Positions 9,350 through 20,773 are shown, counted from the stretch's first letter. The stretch is 64,000 nt of DNA from Alphaproteobacteria bacterium (GCA_017307275.1 JAFKFK010000028.1:1-64000), one strand, 5' to 3'. The notes: generated from the letters alone by a model not told the origin. Translations and numbers: made by a program.

Positions 9350-10963
9350 ATGTCCGCCGCCACCCAATACGTCCCCTCGCCCACGCCCGACCTCGCCAAG
9401 ATCGAGCGCGCCCTGATCTCCGTGTCCGACAAGGAGGGGCTGATTGAGCTGGGCAAGGCGCTGGCCGCCCAGGGGGTCGAAATCCTCTCGACCGGAGGCT
9501 CGGCCAAGTCGCTGCGCGACGCCGGCCTCAAGGTCACCGAGGTGAGCGACCACACCGGCTTCCCCGAGATCATGGACGGCCGCGTGAAGACGCTGCAGCC
9601 CTCGATTCACGGCGGCATCCTGGCTCGCCGCACCGACGCCGGACACAAGAAGGCGATGAGCGACCACAAGATCGCCGGCATCGACCTCGTGGTGGTGAAT
9701 CTCTATCCGTTCGAGGCCACGGTGGCGCGCGGCGCGGACTTCCCGACCTGCGTCGAGAACATCGACATCGGCGGTCCTGCCCTGATCCGCGCCTCGGCCA
9801 AGAACCACGACTTCGTCACGGTCGTCGTCGATCCGGCCGACTACAAGTCGGTCCTCGACGAGCTGCAGGCCCACAAGGGCGCCACGACGCTCGGCCTGCG
9901 CCGCAAGCTCGCGGCCAAGGCCTATGCCCGCACGGCTTCCTATGATTCCGCCATCGCCACCTGGTTTGCGCAGCAGGAAGGCGAGACCTTCCCCGAGCGG
10001 CTGACCCTGTCGGCGTCGCGCGTGCAGACGCTGCGCTACGGCGAGAACCCGCACCAGAGGGCCGCCTTCTACAGCGACGGCAGCAACCGGCCGGGTGTCG
10101 CCACGGCGCGCATCGTCCAGGGCAAGGAACTCTCCTACAACAACATCGGTGACACGGAAGCGGCCTACGAGTGCGTGGCCGAGTTCAAGGAGCCGGCGGT
10201 CGTCGTGGTGAAGCACGCCAATCCCTGCGGTGTCGCCGTCGCCAAGAACCAGTACGACGCCTACCTCAAGGCCTATGCCTGCGATCCGGTCTCGATCTTC
10301 GGCGGCATCGTCGCGGTCAACACGACGCTCGAAGCGAAGACGGCCGAGGATCTCTCCAAGCTCTTCCTCGAAGTCGTGATCGCGCCCGACGCCACGCCCG
10401 AGGCGCTGGCGATCCTCGAGAAGAAGAAGAACGTGCGCGTGTTGCTGGCCGGCACCCTGCCCGACCCGACCACCGCCGGCATGACATTGAAGAGTGTGGC
10501 CGGCGGCTATCTCTTCCAGACCCGTGACAACGGCCATGTGAGCAAGAGCGACCTCAAGGTCGTGACCAAGCGGTCGCCGACGGCGCAGGAGCTGGACGAT
10601 CTTCTGTTCGCCTTCACCGTCTGCAAGCACGTGAAGTCGAACGCCATCGTTTACGCCAAGGATGGCGCCACCGTGGGCGTCGGCGCCGGTCAGATGAACC
10701 GTCGCGATTCCTCGCGCATCGCCGCCATCCGCGCCGCCGAATCGGGCGAAATGGCTAAACTGGCGCAGAGCCCGGCGATTGGCAGCGTGGTTGCCTCCGA
10801 CGCCTTCTTCCCCTTCGCCGACGGCCTGCTGGCCGCCGCCGAAGCCGGCGCCACGGCGATCATTCAGCCGGGCGGCTCAATGCGCGACCAAGAAGTGATC
10901 GACGCCGCCGACGAGAAGGGCCTCGCCATGGTCTTCACCGGCATGCGGCACTTCCGGCACTGA
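9350..10963 (+). CDS. purH: bifunctional AICAR formyltransferase / IMP cyclohydrolase
   Basis: Last two steps of IMP synthesis. 537 residues, standard length. The N-terminal MGS-like cyclohydrolase domain shows [22 protein letters not shown] and [15 protein letters not shown]. The C-terminal transformylase shows [24 protein letters not shown] and [30 protein letters not shown] 9350 is preferred because the extra seven codons from 9329 are not conserved. It is convergent with purT, the stops lying nine bases apart, so two purine genes face each other. Confidence 0.96.
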   Translation: MSAATQYVPSPTPDLAKIERALISVSDKEGLIELGKALAAQGVEILSTGGSAKSLRDAGLKVTEVSDHTGFPEIMDGRVKTLQPSIHGGILARRTDAGHKKAMSDHKIAGIDLVVVNLYPFEATVARGADFPTCVENIDIGGPALIRASAKNHDFVTVVVDPADYKSVLDELQAHKGATTLGLRRKLAAKAYARTASYDSAIATWFAQQEGETFPERLTLSASRVQTLRYGENPHQRAAFYSDGSNRPGVATARIVQGKELSYNNIGDTEAAYECVAEFKEPAVVVVKHANPCGVAVAKNQYDAYLKAYACDPVSIFGGIVAVNTTLEAKTAEDLSKLFLEVVIAPDATPEALAILEKKKNVRVLLAGTLPDPTTAGMTLKSVAGGYLFQTRDNGHVSKSDLKVVTKRSPTAQELDDLLFAFTVCKHVKSNAIVYAKDGATVGVGAGQMNRRDSSRIAAIRAAESGEMAKLAQSPAIGSVVASDAFFPFADGLLAAAEAGATAIIQPGGSMRDQEVIDAADEKGLAMVFTGMRHFRH

Positions 10964-10972
10964 TCTCCGGGC

Positions 10973-12160
10973 TTAGCGCACCTTCAACTGTTTGGCCGAA
11001 GCCATCGCCTTGCGGCGGGCTTCGGCGACGTTGCGGCCGGTCGCCAATGCCACGGCCATGCGGCGATGGCCTTTGACCTCCGGCTTGCCGAAGATGCGCA
11101 CCGACGTACCGGGCTGAGCCAGCGCCTTGGCAAGGCCGGTGTAGGTCGGGTCGGCGATATCGCCATCGGCCAGCACGGGCACCGACGCGCCGGGAACGCA
11201 GGTGACCCGAGGGATCGGCAGGCCGAGGATGGCGCGCACATGCAGCTCCATCTCGCTCATGTTCTGCGACACCATCGTCACCATGCCGGTGTCGTGCGGC
11301 CGCGGCGACAGCTCCGAGAACCAGACCTTGTCGCCCTTCACGAACAGCTCGACGCCGAACAGGCCACGGCCCTTGGCGCCACAGAGCTCGTTCACGACCT
11401 TCTTGGCGATGTCGCGGGACTTCTTCAGCGCCGCCTTGGACATGGCGTGCGGCTGCCAGCTCTCGCGATAATCGCCATCGACCTGGATGTGGCCAATCGG
11501 ATCGCAGAAGGCGAAACCGCCCTCGTGGCGGACCGTGAGCTGGGTGATCTCGTAGTCGAAGTCGATGGCGCCCTCGACGATCACCAGGCCGGTGGCCGCG
11601 CGCGTGCCTTCCATCGCGTACTTCCAGCTCTTGGCGATATCGGCCGGCTTGCGCGCCACGCTCTGCCCGTGGCCCGACGACGACATGGTGGGCTTGATGA
11701 AACAGGGGAAGCCCACGGCCTCGGCGCCAGCCCGCAGCTCTTCGAGGCTGGCGGCAAAGCGATAGGGCGAGGTCGGCAGCTTGAGCTTTTCAGCCGCGAG
11801 CTTGCGGATGCCGCGGCGATCCATGGTGAGCTGTGCTGCTCGGGCGGTCGGGATGACCGTCCAGCCCTCCTTCTCCAGCTCGACCAGCGTGTCGGTGGCG
11901 ATGGCCTCGATCTCCGGCACGATGAAGTCGGGCTGGACCTTCTCGACGATGCGCCGGACCTGCTTGCCGTCTCGCATGTTGAAGACATGCGCACTGTTGG
12001 CCACCAGCATCGCCGGTGCGGCGGCGTAGCGGTCGCAGGCGATGACCTCGACGCCGAACCGCATCGCCTCGATGGCGACTTCCTTCCCGAGCTCGCCCGA
12101 GCCCAGCAGCATGATCTTTATCGAAGAGGGTTTGAGCGGCGTGCCGAATGTCTTTTTCAT
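10973..12160 (-). CDS. purT: formate-dependent phosphoribosylglycinamide formyltransferase 2
   Basis: ATP-grasp enzyme of 395 residues that makes formyl-GAR from GAR, formate and ATP, an alternative to PurN. It shows [20 protein letters not shown] near residues 16-35, the [14 protein letters not shown] segment, ATP-grasp residues in [14 protein letters not shown], and the magnesium-binding [27 protein letters not shown]. Its ATG overlaps the stop of the RND permease as ATGA, so translation is coupled to an efflux gene, an odd partner for a purine enzyme. Confidence 0.95.
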   Translation of the reverse strand: MKKTFGTPLKPSSIKIMLLGSGELGKEVAIEAMRFGVEVIACDRYAAAPAMLVANSAHVFNMRDGKQVRRIVEKVQPDFIVPEIEAIATDTLVELEKEGWTVIPTARAAQLTMDRRGIRKLAAEKLKLPTSPYRFAASLEELRAGAEAVGFPCFIKPTMSSSGHGQSVARKPADIAKSWKYAMEGTRAATGLVIVEGAIDFDYEITQLTVRHEGGFAFCDPIGHIQVDGDYRESWQPHAMSKAALKKSRDIAKKVVNELCGAKGRGLFGVELFVKGDKVWFSELSPRPHDTGMVTMVSQNMSEMELHVRAILGLPIPRVTCVPGASVPVLADGDIADPTYTGLAKALAQPGTSVRIFGKPEVKGHRRMAVALATGRNVAEARRKAMASAKQLKVR

Positions 12161-15100
12161 GACTCCATATTAGCAGGCGGCTCCACCTTGCGGCGACGGG
12201 TCAGCAGCCGGAAGAACAACGGCACGAACAGGATGGCGATGAAAGTCGCAGCCAGCATGCCGCCGATCACGCCCGTGCCAATCGAATGCCGGCTGGCCGA
12301 TCCGGCGCCGGTGCTGGTGGCGAGCGGCAGCACGCCCAGGATGAAGGCAAGCGACGTCATCACGATCGGCCGGAACCGCAGCCGGGCCGCTTCCATCGCC
12401 GCATCGTAGGCCGAGAGCCCGTCCTGATAGCGCTGCGAGGCGAATTCGACGATCAAGATGGCGTTCTTGGCCGCAAGGCCGATCAGGGTCACCAAGCCGA
12501 TCTGGAAATAGACGTCGTTCTCCAGGCCGCGCAGCCAGACGGCGAGCAGCGCACCGAACACCGCGAAGGGCACCGCCGTGATGACCGCGAGCGGCAGCGA
12601 CCAGCGCTCGTACTGGGCCGCCAGGATCAGGAACACCATGACGAGGCCGAACACGAAACCCAGCCGCCCCGACCCCTGGGTCGCAAGCTCCTGATAGGCC
12701 GAGCCAGTCCAGCCGATCGTGTAGTCGTTGGGCAGCGTCGCGGCCACGACCTGCTGCATGGCGGCAATCGCCTGCCCCGACGAATAGCCAGGTGCCGGCC
12801 CGCCCAGGATCTTGGCTGAGGGAAAGATGTTGAAGCGGTCGACCGTGTCGGGACCGACGACACGCGTCACAGAGACCAGCTCGTTCAACGGCACCATGAG
12901 ATTGCGGTCGGAGCGCACGAAGACCTGCCGCAGGTCGTCCGGTTTTTCGCGGAAGTCGGGTTCCGACGACAGGCTGACGCGATAGGTGCGGCCAAACAGA
13001 GTGAAGTCGTTGACGTAGAAGCTGCCGAACGACGCCTGCATCGTGTCGAAGATCGTATTGATCGGAATACCGAGCGCCTTGGCCTTCTCGCGGTCGACGT
13101 CGATCCGGTATTGCGGCACCGCCGTCGTGAAGGTGGTCGAAACGCCGCGGAGCTCCGGCCGCTGGGCGGCGGCCTGCACGACCTTGTTGGCCGCTTCCGA
13201 CAGGCTTGCAAGCGTACCGCCGGACCGGTCCTGCAGATAGAACTCGAAGCCGCCCGTCGTGCTCATGCCCAGGATCGGCGGCGGATTGAAGCCAATCACC
13301 ACGCCATCCTTGAAATTGGCATTCAGCGCCGACAGCGACGGCGCCAGGTTGCGCGCATCCTGTTTCGGGTCCTTGCGTTCCGACCAATCCTTCAGGGTGA
13401 CGAAGGAGATGCCCGAGTTGGTCTTCTGCGCCAGCGACAGGAGATCGAAGCCCGAGAAGGTGACGACATTGGCGACCGCCGGATTTTGAATGAGCGCCTC
13501 GCTCGCTTTCGCCGTCACCTCGCGTGTGCGCGCCAGCGAGGCCGCGGGCGGCAAGGCCGTCACCAGAAAGACGTAGCCCTGATCCTCGTTGGGCACGAGC
13601 CCGCCCGGCACGCGTTGATAGAGCGCGACCGCCAGCCCGACGATGATCAACGATCCGGTGATACCGACCACCGCGCGTTTCAACAGAAAGGAGACGCCGC
13701 CAGCATAGCGGTCGCTCAGCCACTGAAAGCCCGCGTTGAACTTGGCGAACGGCCACCATGGCTTGCTATGTCCCGGCTTCAGGATCAGCGCGGCAAGCGC
13801 GGGCGTCAGGGTCAGGGCGACGATGCCCGAAATCACCACCGAAACCGCGATGGTGACGGCGAACTGGCGATAGAGTTCGCCCGCCAGGCCGCCCAGGAAG
13901 GAGACCGGCACGAACACCGCGCAGAGCACCAGCACGATGGCGATGACCGGCCCTGTCACCTGCTGCATGGCCTTTATGGCGGCGGCACGCGGCGACAATC
14001 CCTCGGTCGCCATGATGCGTTCGACGTTCTCCAGCACGACGATGGCATCGTCGACCACGATGCCGATGGCCAGCACGAGGCCGAACAAGGTGAGCATGTT
14101 GATCGAGAAACCCAGCATATACATGCCGGCGAAGGTGCCGATGATCGACACCGGAATGGCGATGACCGGAATGATCATTGCCCGCACGCTCTGCAGGAAG
14201 AGGAACACCACCAGCACGACGAGCGCGATCGCCTCAATGAAGGTGATCACCACCTCCTCGATCGACACCTCGACGAAGCGCGTGGTGTTGAAAGGGATGT
14301 CGTAGCGCAGCCCTTCGGGGAACCGCTTGGAGATGCGCTGCATGGCATCCTTGACCGACTGCGCCACTTCCAGCGCATTGGCGCCGGGCTGCAGGTAGAC
14401 GCCGATCGGCACGGCCGGTGCGCCATTGAAGATCGCCGAGAAGCCGTAGGTGAGCGCCCCCAGTTCGACCCGCGCCACGTCCTTCAGCCGGAGCGCGCCA
14501 CCGATCTCGTCGGACCGGATGATGATGTTCTCGAACTGCGAGGGATCGACCAGCCGGGCGGGCGTCGTCGCCGAGTAGGTGAAGGTCTGCGGGTTCTTCA
14601 TCGGCTCGTCGCCGAAGCGGCCGGCCGCAAACTGGGAATTCTGCTCGCGGATCACGGCGGCGACGTCGCCGGGTGTGAGGTTGAATTGCGCGAGCTTGTC
14701 GGGCCGAAGCCAGATGCGCATGGAATAGTCGGAGGCCCCGAACAGCGCCGCATCGCCAACGCCCGGCAGACGGCGCAGCTCGTCGATCACGTTGACCAGC
14801 GCGTAGTTGCTGATGAACACCGTGTCGTAGCGCCGCTCGGGCGACGACATGGTCATCACCATCAAGATCGAGGTCGAGCGCTTCTGCACCACGACGCCCT
14901 GGCGCGTCACTTCGGCCGGCAGCAGCGGCAGCGCGCGCTGCACGCGATTATTGACGTTGATGGCATTCTGGTCGGGATTGGTGCCGATCTCGAAGCTGAT
15001 GGTGAGGCTCATCGTGCCCGAGCCCGTCGAAGTCGAGCGCATGTAGATCATGCGCTCCACGCCGTTGATCTGCTGTTCGAGCGGTGCCGCCACGGTCGAG

Positions 15101-15276
15101 GCAATGGTCTCGGCGGTAGCGCCAGGATAGTTGGCCGTGACCACGACATCCGGCGGCACGATCTGCGGGTACTGCGAGATCGGCAGTGCCCGCATGGCGA
15201 CCAGGCCCGCCAGCACGATGACAATCGACAGGACGCTGGCAAAAACCGGCCGGTCGATGAAGAACTTGGAGATCAC
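12157..15276 (-). CDS. RND multidrug efflux permease (AcrB/MexB type, HAE1)
   Basis: Proton-driven inner-membrane pump of 1039 residues. It begins [20 protein letters not shown], the standard first helix. The fourth-helix proton relay is intact ([20 protein letters not shown] with paired Asp), as are [23 protein letters not shown] and the second-half [12 protein letters not shown]. It overlaps the adaptor stop as GTGA, making GTG the start. No outer-membrane TolC-like channel is encoded nearby, so the pump must borrow one. Substrate unknown. Confidence 0.93.
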   Translation of the reverse strand: MISKFFIDRPVFASVLSIVIVLAGLVAMRALPISQYPQIVPPDVVVTANYPGATAETIASTVAAPLEQQINGVERMIYMRSTSTGSGTMSLTISFEIGTNPDQNAINVNNRVQRALPLLPAEVTRQGVVVQKRSTSILMVMTMSSPERRYDTVFISNYALVNVIDELRRLPGVGDAALFGASDYSMRIWLRPDKLAQFNLTPGDVAAVIREQNSQFAAGRFGDEPMKNPQTFTYSATTPARLVDPSQFENIIIRSDEIGGALRLKDVARVELGALTYGFSAIFNGAPAVPIGVYLQPGANALEVAQSVKDAMQRISKRFPEGLRYDIPFNTTRFVEVSIEEVVITFIEAIALVVLVVFLFLQSVRAMIIPVIAIPVSIIGTFAGMYMLGFSINMLTLFGLVLAIGIVVDDAIVVLENVERIMATEGLSPRAAAIKAMQQVTGPVIAIVLVLCAVFVPVSFLGGLAGELYRQFAVTIAVSVVISGIVALTLTPALAALILKPGHSKPWWPFAKFNAGFQWLSDRYAGGVSFLLKRAVVGITGSLIIVGLAVALYQRVPGGLVPNEDQGYVFLVTALPPAASLARTREVTAKASEALIQNPAVANVVTFSGFDLLSLAQKTNSGISFVTLKDWSERKDPKQDARNLAPSLSALNANFKDGVVIGFNPPPILGMSTTGGFEFYLQDRSGGTLASLSEAANKVVQAAAQRPELRGVSTTFTTAVPQYRIDVDREKAKALGIPINTIFDTMQASFGSFYVNDFTLFGRTYRVSLSSEPDFREKPDDLRQVFVRSDRNLMVPLNELVSVTRVVGPDTVDRFNIFPSAKILGGPAPGYSSGQAIAAMQQVVAATLPNDYTIGWTGSAYQELATQGSGRLGFVFGLVMVFLILAAQYERWSLPLAVITAVPFAVFGALLAVWLRGLENDVYFQIGLVTLIGLAAKNAILIVEFASQRYQDGLSAYDAAMEAARLRFRPIVMTSLAFILGVLPLATSTGAGSASRHSIGTGVIGGMLAATFIAILFVPLFFRLLTRRRKVEPPANMES

Positions 15277-16460
15277 TTCTTCGCCCCGGCAGGCGCTCCA
15301 CCCGGCGACGGCGCCGCGGCGGCAGGAACCGGCCGGACCTTGATCCCCGTGCGGACGCGGATCACGCCATCGGCGACCACTCTTTCGCCCGGCTGAAGGC
15401 CGCTCTTCACGATCCAGCCGCGCCCGACCTCGCGGTCGAGCGTGACCGGACGGGCCGTCGCCACGTCGTCGGCACTCACGACGTAGACGATGGCACCCTG
15501 CGGGCCCTGCACGATGGCCGTCTGCGGCACCACGATGGCGTTGGGCATGGTGACGCCCACGATGTTGACCCGCACGAACTGGCCCGGCAGCAGGCCGCTC
15601 TTCTCATTGGGGAACACGGCGCGGACCTGCACCGTGCCGGTGCGCGGATCGACGATGCCCGAACTGCTATCGATCTTGCCGTCGATCGGGTGGCGGTCGC
15701 CGTTGCCGAACTGGAGCTGCACCGTGACATCTTCGGGCTTCAGCGGCTGGGCGCGCTTTTCGTTCACCTCGCGTAGCTCGCGCTGCTCGCTGTCGGTGGT
15801 CGTGAAATAGACGTAGGCCGGATCGAGCTGCGTGATCCGGGTCAGCACTGTCTGCTGCGGCTGGATCAGCGTGCCTTCGGGTGGCGAGGCTTCGATGCTG
15901 GTGAGGCCCGAGATCGGCGCGCGGATCACCGTATATTCGAGGTTGAGCTCGGCGGTCTGCACATCGGCCTTGGCCGACGCCAGCGCCGCCGTCGCCAGCT
16001 CACGGGCCGCCGTCGCATCTTCGAGGGCTTTCTGCGTCGAGACTTTCTGCGCCGCCAGACCCTGGATGCGCGCATAGTTCTCGGTAGCCTGGGTGAGCGT
16101 GGCCTGCGCCTGCGCGACCAGAGCCTTGGCGCGGGCAAGGGCTGCTTCGTAACTGCGCGGATCGATGCGGAACAGCACGTCGCCCGCCTTCACCGGCTCG
16201 CCGTCGACGAACTCGCGCTTCTGCAGGAAGCCGCCGACCTGCGAGCGGATTTCGACGACACGGAAGCCCGCCACCCGGCCGGCATAGTGCAGCGGGAGTG
16301 GCACATCGGCCACGCCGACCTGAACGACTCCGACCTCGGGCGGCGGAGGCGCCGCAGCGACGGGAGGGCCTTTGGTTTCGCGTAAAGCAAACCAGTAGAC
16401 GGCGCCGGCCACGATCGCGAGCACCAGGACTGCCGCTACGACACGGGTACCGATCTTCAT
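15273..16460 (-). CDS. RND efflux periplasmic adaptor (AcrA/MexA type)
   Basis: Membrane fusion protein of 395 residues. An N-terminal membrane anchor ([21 protein letters not shown]) has no lipobox cysteine. The barrel-sandwich motif ([30 protein letters not shown]) is at about 70-100, a helical hairpin rich in Ala/Gln at about 105-175, then [13 protein letters not shown] and the beta-barrel. The ATG at 16460 overlaps the lipid kinase stop as ATGA. The frame continues 19 codons upstream, but that part lies inside the neighbour. Confidence 0.92.
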   Translation of the reverse strand: MKIGTRVVAAVLVLAIVAGAVYWFALRETKGPPVAAAPPPPEVGVVQVGVADVPLPLHYAGRVAGFRVVEIRSQVGGFLQKREFVDGEPVKAGDVLFRIDPRSYEAALARAKALVAQAQATLTQATENYARIQGLAAQKVSTQKALEDATAARELATAALASAKADVQTAELNLEYTVIRAPISGLTSIEASPPEGTLIQPQQTVLTRITQLDPAYVYFTTTDSEQRELREVNEKRAQPLKPEDVTVQLQFGNGDRHPIDGKIDSSSGIVDPRTGTVQVRAVFPNEKSGLLPGQFVRVNIVGVTMPNAIVVPQTAIVQGPQGAIVYVVSADDVATARPVTLDREVGRGWIVKSGLQPGERVVADGVIRVRTGIKVRPVPAAAAPSPGGAPAGAKK

Positions 16461-17389
16461 TGTACCGATCCGACGGAGAAGGCCTGCGGCAGGACGCTGA
16501 CCTCGAGCGGCAGGCATCCGATCGTCTCGCCGTCGAGATCGACCAGGGTGTCGCCGTCGGCCTCGAAGCGGAAGGACCGGCCGCGGCTCATCCTCACCAG
16601 GGGATGGTGAATGTGCCCGCCGCTATAGGTCTTTGGCAGGATGCTGAAGAGGACCGCAGATTTCGACACGTCACCCAGTTCCACGAGATCGAGAATACCA
16701 TCGTCGAAGGTCGCCCCCGGCGCCAGCTTCATGCCGCCCCCGCCATTCTCGGTATTGGCCACCATCGCCGTGAACAGACGCCTCCTGCCCATGTCGACAC
16801 CGTCCACGGCAACCGCGACATCCCTGTTGCGATAACCGAGCGTAACCACCGGCGTCATCAGCAGGTAGGCGATCTCACCGAGTTTCTTCGCCCAGCGAGA
16901 CTGCGACGTGCGATGGCTGATCGACGCCGCGGCGCCCAGCGAAACGATCAGATAGCCGAAGCGCTCCATCGGCCTGCCATCGAGGCCGATACAGCGAACG
17001 CGCAGCAGGTCGATCGACTTGCGGCCTGTGGCGGCCACACAATCATAGGCAAGCTCGGGCTGGGCGAGATGGCCCAGCGCGCGGCAAAGTTCGTTGGCTG
17101 TACCCGCCGGGACCGGACACAGCACGGTCTCGGGCGCGTTGAGCTTGCCCGACGCATCGAGCAGCCCATTCAAGGTCTCGTTGACCGTGCCGTCCCCGCC
17201 GACCGCCACGAAGCGGCGCACGCCTTCAGCCAGCGCGGCGCGGGCGAGCGATGTCGCGTGGCCTGGAGCTTCGGTGAAGGACGGCTCGAGAGGACCCAGA
17301 CGCTTCTCGAGTTCGACCTTGATCGCGGGCCAGCGCCTGGCGGCGCTGCCCTTGTTGGCCATGCGGTTGACGATAACCGCTGTCTTCAT
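16457..17389 (-). CDS. diacylglycerol kinase-family lipid kinase (YegS/DgkB-like)
   Basis: 310 residues. The catalytic nucleotide-binding signature is GVRRFVAVGGDGTVNETLNGL (GGDGT loop at about 64-68). The second conserved stretch is VPAGTANELCRALG, followed by the C-terminal beta domain with ENGGGGMKLAPGATFDDGILD. The family phosphorylates diacylglycerol or related lipids. It is translationally coupled to the efflux adaptor, which might reflect a shared envelope role (inference). Confidence 0.85.
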   Translation of the reverse strand: MKTAVIVNRMANKGSAARRWPAIKVELEKRLGPLEPSFTEAPGHATSLARAALAEGVRRFVAVGGDGTVNETLNGLLDASGKLNAPETVLCPVPAGTANELCRALGHLAQPELAYDCVAATGRKSIDLLRVRCIGLDGRPMERFGYLIVSLGAAASISHRTSQSRWAKKLGEIAYLLMTPVVTLGYRNRDVAVAVDGVDMGRRRLFTAMVANTENGGGGMKLAPGATFDDGILDLVELGDVSKSAVLFSILPKTYSGGHIHHPLVRMSRGRSFRFEADGDTLVDLDGETIGCLPLEVSVLPQAFSVGSVQ

Positions 17390-17398
17390 TCCAGAAGA

Positions 17399-18721
17399 CT
17401 AGGCCAATGCGTCGTCTATCGCACTCCCCAGGCGGTCCACGATCTCGCCGATCTGGTCGGCCGTGACGATAAACGGCGGCGCCAGCAGCACATGATCGCC
17501 GCGCACACCGTCGATCGTGCCGCCCATGGGGTAGACCATGAGCCCGCGCGCCATCGCTGCCTTCTTGACCTTCGCATGGAGCTTGCGTGCCGGATCGAAC
17601 GGCTCCTTGGTCGAGCGATCCTCGACCAGCTCGACGGCCTGGAAGAGGCCGCGGCCACGAATGTCACCGACATGCGGATGGTTGCCGAAGCGCTCGCCGA
17701 GCCGTCGCTGCAGCAGCGCGCCCATGGTCCGCACGTTGGCAAGGAGATTGTCGCGCCGGATCGTCTCCTGCACGGCGAGGCCCGCGGCACAGGCCAGCGG
17801 ATGGGCCATGTAGGTGTGGCCATGCTGGAAGAAGCCGCTGCCGCCCGCGAAGGCGTCGTAGATGTGCCGGCCGAGCAGCACCGCACCGATCGGCTCGTAG
17901 CCGCCGCCCAGGCCCTTGGCGATGGTCATCAGGTCGGGCGCAATGCCCTCCTGCTCGCAGGCGTGCAGGGTGCCGGTGCGGCCCATGCCGCACATCACTT
18001 CGTCGAGGATCAGCAGCACGCCATGGCGGTCGCAGATCTCGCGGATGCGCTTGAAGTAGCCCGCCACGGGCGGGACCGCGCCGGCCGTGGCGCCGACCAC
18101 CGTCTCGGCGACGAAGGCCATCACCGTCCCGGCACCGAGTTCGAGGATCTTGGCCTCCAGCGCATCGGCGGCGCGGCGACCATATTCCTCTTCCGATTCG
18201 CCAGGCCGTTGGAAGCGATAGGCGAAGCAGGGATCGATGTGGTGCGTTTCGATCAGGAGCGGCGAGAAAGGCGCGCGCCGCCACTCGTTGCCGCCCGCCG
18301 CCAGCGCGCCCAGCGTGTTGCCGTGATAGCTCTGGCGCCGCGCGATGACGTGGCGGCGCTGTTTCTCGCCGCGCTCGGTGAAGTACTGCCGCGCCATCTT
18401 GAGCGCGGCTTCGACCGCCTCGGAGCCACCGCTCACCAGATAGACATGGCTCATGCCCTTGGGCGCATCTGCGATCAGCCGGTCGCCGAGTTTCTCGGCC
18501 ACGTCGGTTGTGAAGAAGCCGGTGTGGGCATAGGCCAGCTTGTCGAGCTGCTCGTGCAGCGCCGCCGTGACGGCGGGATGACCATGACCGAGACAGGAGA
18601 CGGCCGCGCCGCCCGAGGCATCGAGGTAGCGCTTGCCGGTGCTGTCGACGATCTCGATGCCCGATCCGCCGGCCGCGACCGGCAGAGTGCCGCCGATCTG
18701 GCGGTGCAGGATATGAGTCAT
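17399..18721 (-). CDS. class III PLP-dependent aminotransferase
   Basis: 440 residues of the aspartate aminotransferase-family fold type I, subgroup III (omega-transaminases). The acidic PLP contact is in LLILDEVMCGMGRTGTLHA, the Schiff-base lysine in LMTIAKGLGGGYEPIGAVL, and SGGSEAVEAALKMARQY binds the cofactor phosphate. AAAGGA lies upstream of the ATG. The gene begins three bases after the RpiR regulator and follows the amino-acid binding protein, so it probably uses an imported amine or amino acid, not identifiable from sequence. Confidence 0.85.
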   Translation of the reverse strand: MTHILHRQIGGTLPVAAGGSGIEIVDSTGKRYLDASGGAAVSCLGHGHPAVTAALHEQLDKLAYAHTGFFTTDVAEKLGDRLIADAPKGMSHVYLVSGGSEAVEAALKMARQYFTERGEKQRRHVIARRQSYHGNTLGALAAGGNEWRRAPFSPLLIETHHIDPCFAYRFQRPGESEEEYGRRAADALEAKILELGAGTVMAFVAETVVGATAGAVPPVAGYFKRIREICDRHGVLLILDEVMCGMGRTGTLHACEQEGIAPDLMTIAKGLGGGYEPIGAVLLGRHIYDAFAGGSGFFQHGHTYMAHPLACAAGLAVQETIRRDNLLANVRTMGALLQRRLGERFGNHPHVGDIRGRGLFQAVELVEDRSTKEPFDPARKLHAKVKKAAMARGLMVYPMGGTIDGVRGDHVLLAPPFIVTADQIGEIVDRLGSAIDDALA

Positions 18722-18724
18722 GGT

Positions 18725-19621
18725 CTAGGTTCCTTTGGTGGCGCGGCGCGGCAGGTGGACGCCGAATGCGGAGAGCTGCGTTTCGGTGCGCTCCAGCGCT
18801 TCGAGCGCCTTGTGGCCGCCGCGACCTGCGACCAGGGCCGCGAGGATCTCCGCAACCGCGAGCAGCGGCGTCACCGTATGAAAGAAAGAAGGACTTTCGG
18901 TCGGCACGAGGATGACCGTGTTGGCGAGCCGGGCGAGCGGCGAGACCTCGCTGTCGGTCAACGCCACCAGCGGCACGCCCTCGGTTGCCGCGTAACGCGC
19001 CGCCTCGACGGTGGCACGCGCATAAGGCTCGACGCTGGCGGCCAGCACGACGTCGTCGCGCCCGGCATCGCGGATCGCATCGAGGCCGGTGCCACCGGCA
19101 TCGTCCAGCATCACCGTCTTGTCGCCCAGCAGCGACAACATGTAGTGGAAGTGCCAGGCGGCCGCGTGGCAGGCGCGCAGGCCGAGGCAATAGACGCGAC
19201 GCGCGCGATGCAATCGAGCCGCCGCATCGGCCACGCGCTCCAGCGCCTCGGGCTCCGCCAGCCGCGCGATCTGGCGCGACAGCGAGAGCGCCATGTCGGC
19301 TGCCAGCGCCCGTTCGCCGCGCAGGTTCTGCTGCTGGACCTGGACGCCCGCTTTGCCCGCGAAGCCCAGCGTCCCCAGGGTACCGGCGCGCACGGCACCG
19401 GCATAGAGCGCCCGCACCTCGTCGTAGCCTTCGAGGCCGAGACGCTTGGCCAGCCGCGTCATGGTCGCGGCCGGCACGCCCGCACGGCGGGCCTGTTCGC
19501 GCATCGACAGCAGGGCCACGTCGTCGGGTTTGTCGAGGATGTAGCGCGCCGCCGCCTGGAGCTGCGGCGGCATGGCTTCGAAAGCCTCGACGATGCTCGC
19601 GTTGAGCGGCCCCGCTGTCAT
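18725..19621 (-). CDS. MurR/RpiR-family transcriptional regulator
   Basis: 298 residues. The N-terminal HTH_6 domain (about 10-80) contains MREQARRAGVPAATMTRLAKRLGLEGYDEVRALY. The C-terminal SIS sugar-phosphate-type binding domain (about 120-260) has RRVYCLGLRACHAAAWHF and DVVLAASVEPYARATVEAARYA. Some members of this family control amino-acid or amine catabolism rather than sugars. It lies between the binding-protein gene and the aminotransferase, which are its likely targets. The inverted repeat at 20751-20770 is a candidate operator. Confidence 0.85.
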   Translation of the reverse strand: MTAGPLNASIVEAFEAMPPQLQAAARYILDKPDDVALLSMREQARRAGVPAATMTRLAKRLGLEGYDEVRALYAGAVRAGTLGTLGFAGKAGVQVQQQNLRGERALAADMALSLSRQIARLAEPEALERVADAAARLHRARRVYCLGLRACHAAAWHFHYMLSLLGDKTVMLDDAGGTGLDAIRDAGRDDVVLAASVEPYARATVEAARYAATEGVPLVALTDSEVSPLARLANTVILVPTESPSFFHTVTPLLAVAEILAALVAGRGGHKALEALERTETQLSAFGVHLPRRATKGT

Positions 19622-19639
19622 TGTCCGCGCGCCTTCAGC

Positions 19640-20668
19640 TCAGCGCAGCGGGATCGGGTACATCAACCCGCCCTTGGTCCACAGCGCATTGGCGCCGCGA
19701 TCGAGCTTGAGCGGGCTGCCCTGGCCGACATTGCGCTCGAAGCTTTCGCCGTAGTTCCCGATCTGCTTGATGATGTTGTAGGCCCAGTTCTCTTCGAGCT
19801 GCAGGGCCTTGCCATTGCCCGGGGTGACGCCCAGCAGACGCTGCACCGTCGCATCGGTCGACTTGAGTTGCTCGTCGACATTGGCCTTGGTGATGCCGCG
19901 CTCCTCGGCTTCGAGCATGGCGAACAGCGACCAGCGCACGACCGCGTTCCAGACATCGTCCCCACGACGCACGAACGGCCCCAGCGGCTCCTTCGAGATG
20001 AGTTCCGGCAGGGTCATGTAGTCGGCCTGCTTGCCGCGGGTGGCCAGCGCCGAGGCGAGCGCCGACGAATCCTGGGTCATGGCATCGCAACGGCCGCTGA
20101 AGAACGCCTCGTACATGACGTCCTGGCTTTCGAAGACGACCGTCTTGATTTGGAGGTTCCGCGCCCGGAACCAGCTCGCCATGTTGAATTCGTGCGTCGT
20201 GCCCTGGGCCACGCAGATCGTGGCGCCGGCCAGCTCGGCGAGACCCTTCACGCCCAACTTCTTCGGCACCATGAACGCCTGGCCGTCGTAGAAATTGATT
20301 CCTGAATACTGAATACCGAGTCCAGCATCGCGCTGGAGCGTGATCGTCGAGTTGCGCAACAGGACGTCGATCTCGCCGGACTGTAGGGCAAGGAAGCGCT
20401 GCTGCGCCGAGAGTGGCACGTACTTGGCCTTTGTAGCGTCGCCCAGCACGGCGGCGGCCACGGCATTGCACATGTCGACATCGAGACCGGCCCATTTGCC
20501 CTGGCTGTCCGGCAGGGAGAAGCCGCCAAGGCCGACGTTGACGCCACAGATGATGTGGCCGCGCTTCTTCACCGTCTCCAGGGTCGACTGGGCAAAGGCC
20601 GTCGAAGCAACGACGAGCGAGACGCCGGCTGCAACACCGGCCACGAGGAGTCGTTTGAGGTCGAGCAT
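19640..20668 (-). CDS. general L-amino-acid ABC transporter substrate-binding protein (AapJ/BztA-like)
   Basis: 342 residues with a signal peptide (LLVAGVAAGVSLVVASTAFAQ, cleavage near residue 26). It then shows the SBP_bac_3 fold (TLETVKKRGHIICGVN, GLDVDMCNAVAAAVLGD, LLRNSTITLQRDAGL). The ATG at 20668 is preferred because GGGGAATT lies just upstream; a GTG four codons earlier is possible. No permease or ATPase partner (AapQMP) is in the window, so it is an orphan binding protein linked instead to an aminotransferase and RpiR regulator. Confidence 0.88.
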   Translation of the reverse strand: MLDLKRLLVAGVAAGVSLVVASTAFAQSTLETVKKRGHIICGVNVGLGGFSLPDSQGKWAGLDVDMCNAVAAAVLGDATKAKYVPLSAQQRFLALQSGEIDVLLRNSTITLQRDAGLGIQYSGINFYDGQAFMVPKKLGVKGLAELAGATICVAQGTTHEFNMASWFRARNLQIKTVVFESQDVMYEAFFSGRCDAMTQDSSALASALATRGKQADYMTLPELISKEPLGPFVRRGDDVWNAVVRWSLFAMLEAEERGITKANVDEQLKSTDATVQRLLGVTPGNGKALQLEENWAYNIIKQIGNYGESFERNVGQGSPLKLDRGANALWTKGGLMYPIPLR

Positions 20669-20750
20669 CAATTCCCCCACGGAAAGTAACGATCACTACG
20701 GGTACTGCTTGCCATCGCCGGCCGCAACACTTGAATCTTTAGTGATCTAT

Positions 20751-20770
20751 AATGATCCATTTGGATCATT
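20751..20770. promoter_or_regulatory. inverted repeat, candidate operator
   Basis: AATGATCC and GGATCATT form a perfect 8-base dyad around four bases. It sits in an AT-rich patch in the 270-base gap between the divergent amino-acid binding protein gene and the second RND adaptor. It could be the site for the RpiR regulator at 18725-19621 (inference). Confidence 0.4.
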
Positions 20771-20773
20771 TCC

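Noticed and set aside
8024..10630. 868-codon minus-strand open frame opposite ilvA and purH
   Set aside because: Both plus-strand genes carry complete catalytic motifs; the reverse product is low-complexity and antisense.
13111..15396. 761-codon plus-strand frame opposite the RND permease
   Set aside because: It is antisense to a permease with intact transmembrane motifs; the product is His/Arg/Asp-rich.
16298..20305. 1335-codon plus-strand open frame
   Set aside because: It is antisense to the adaptor, lipid kinase, aminotransferase, RpiR and binding-protein genes, all of which have family motifs. The product is Arg/Ala/His-rich without any recognisable domain, a typical high-GC shadow.
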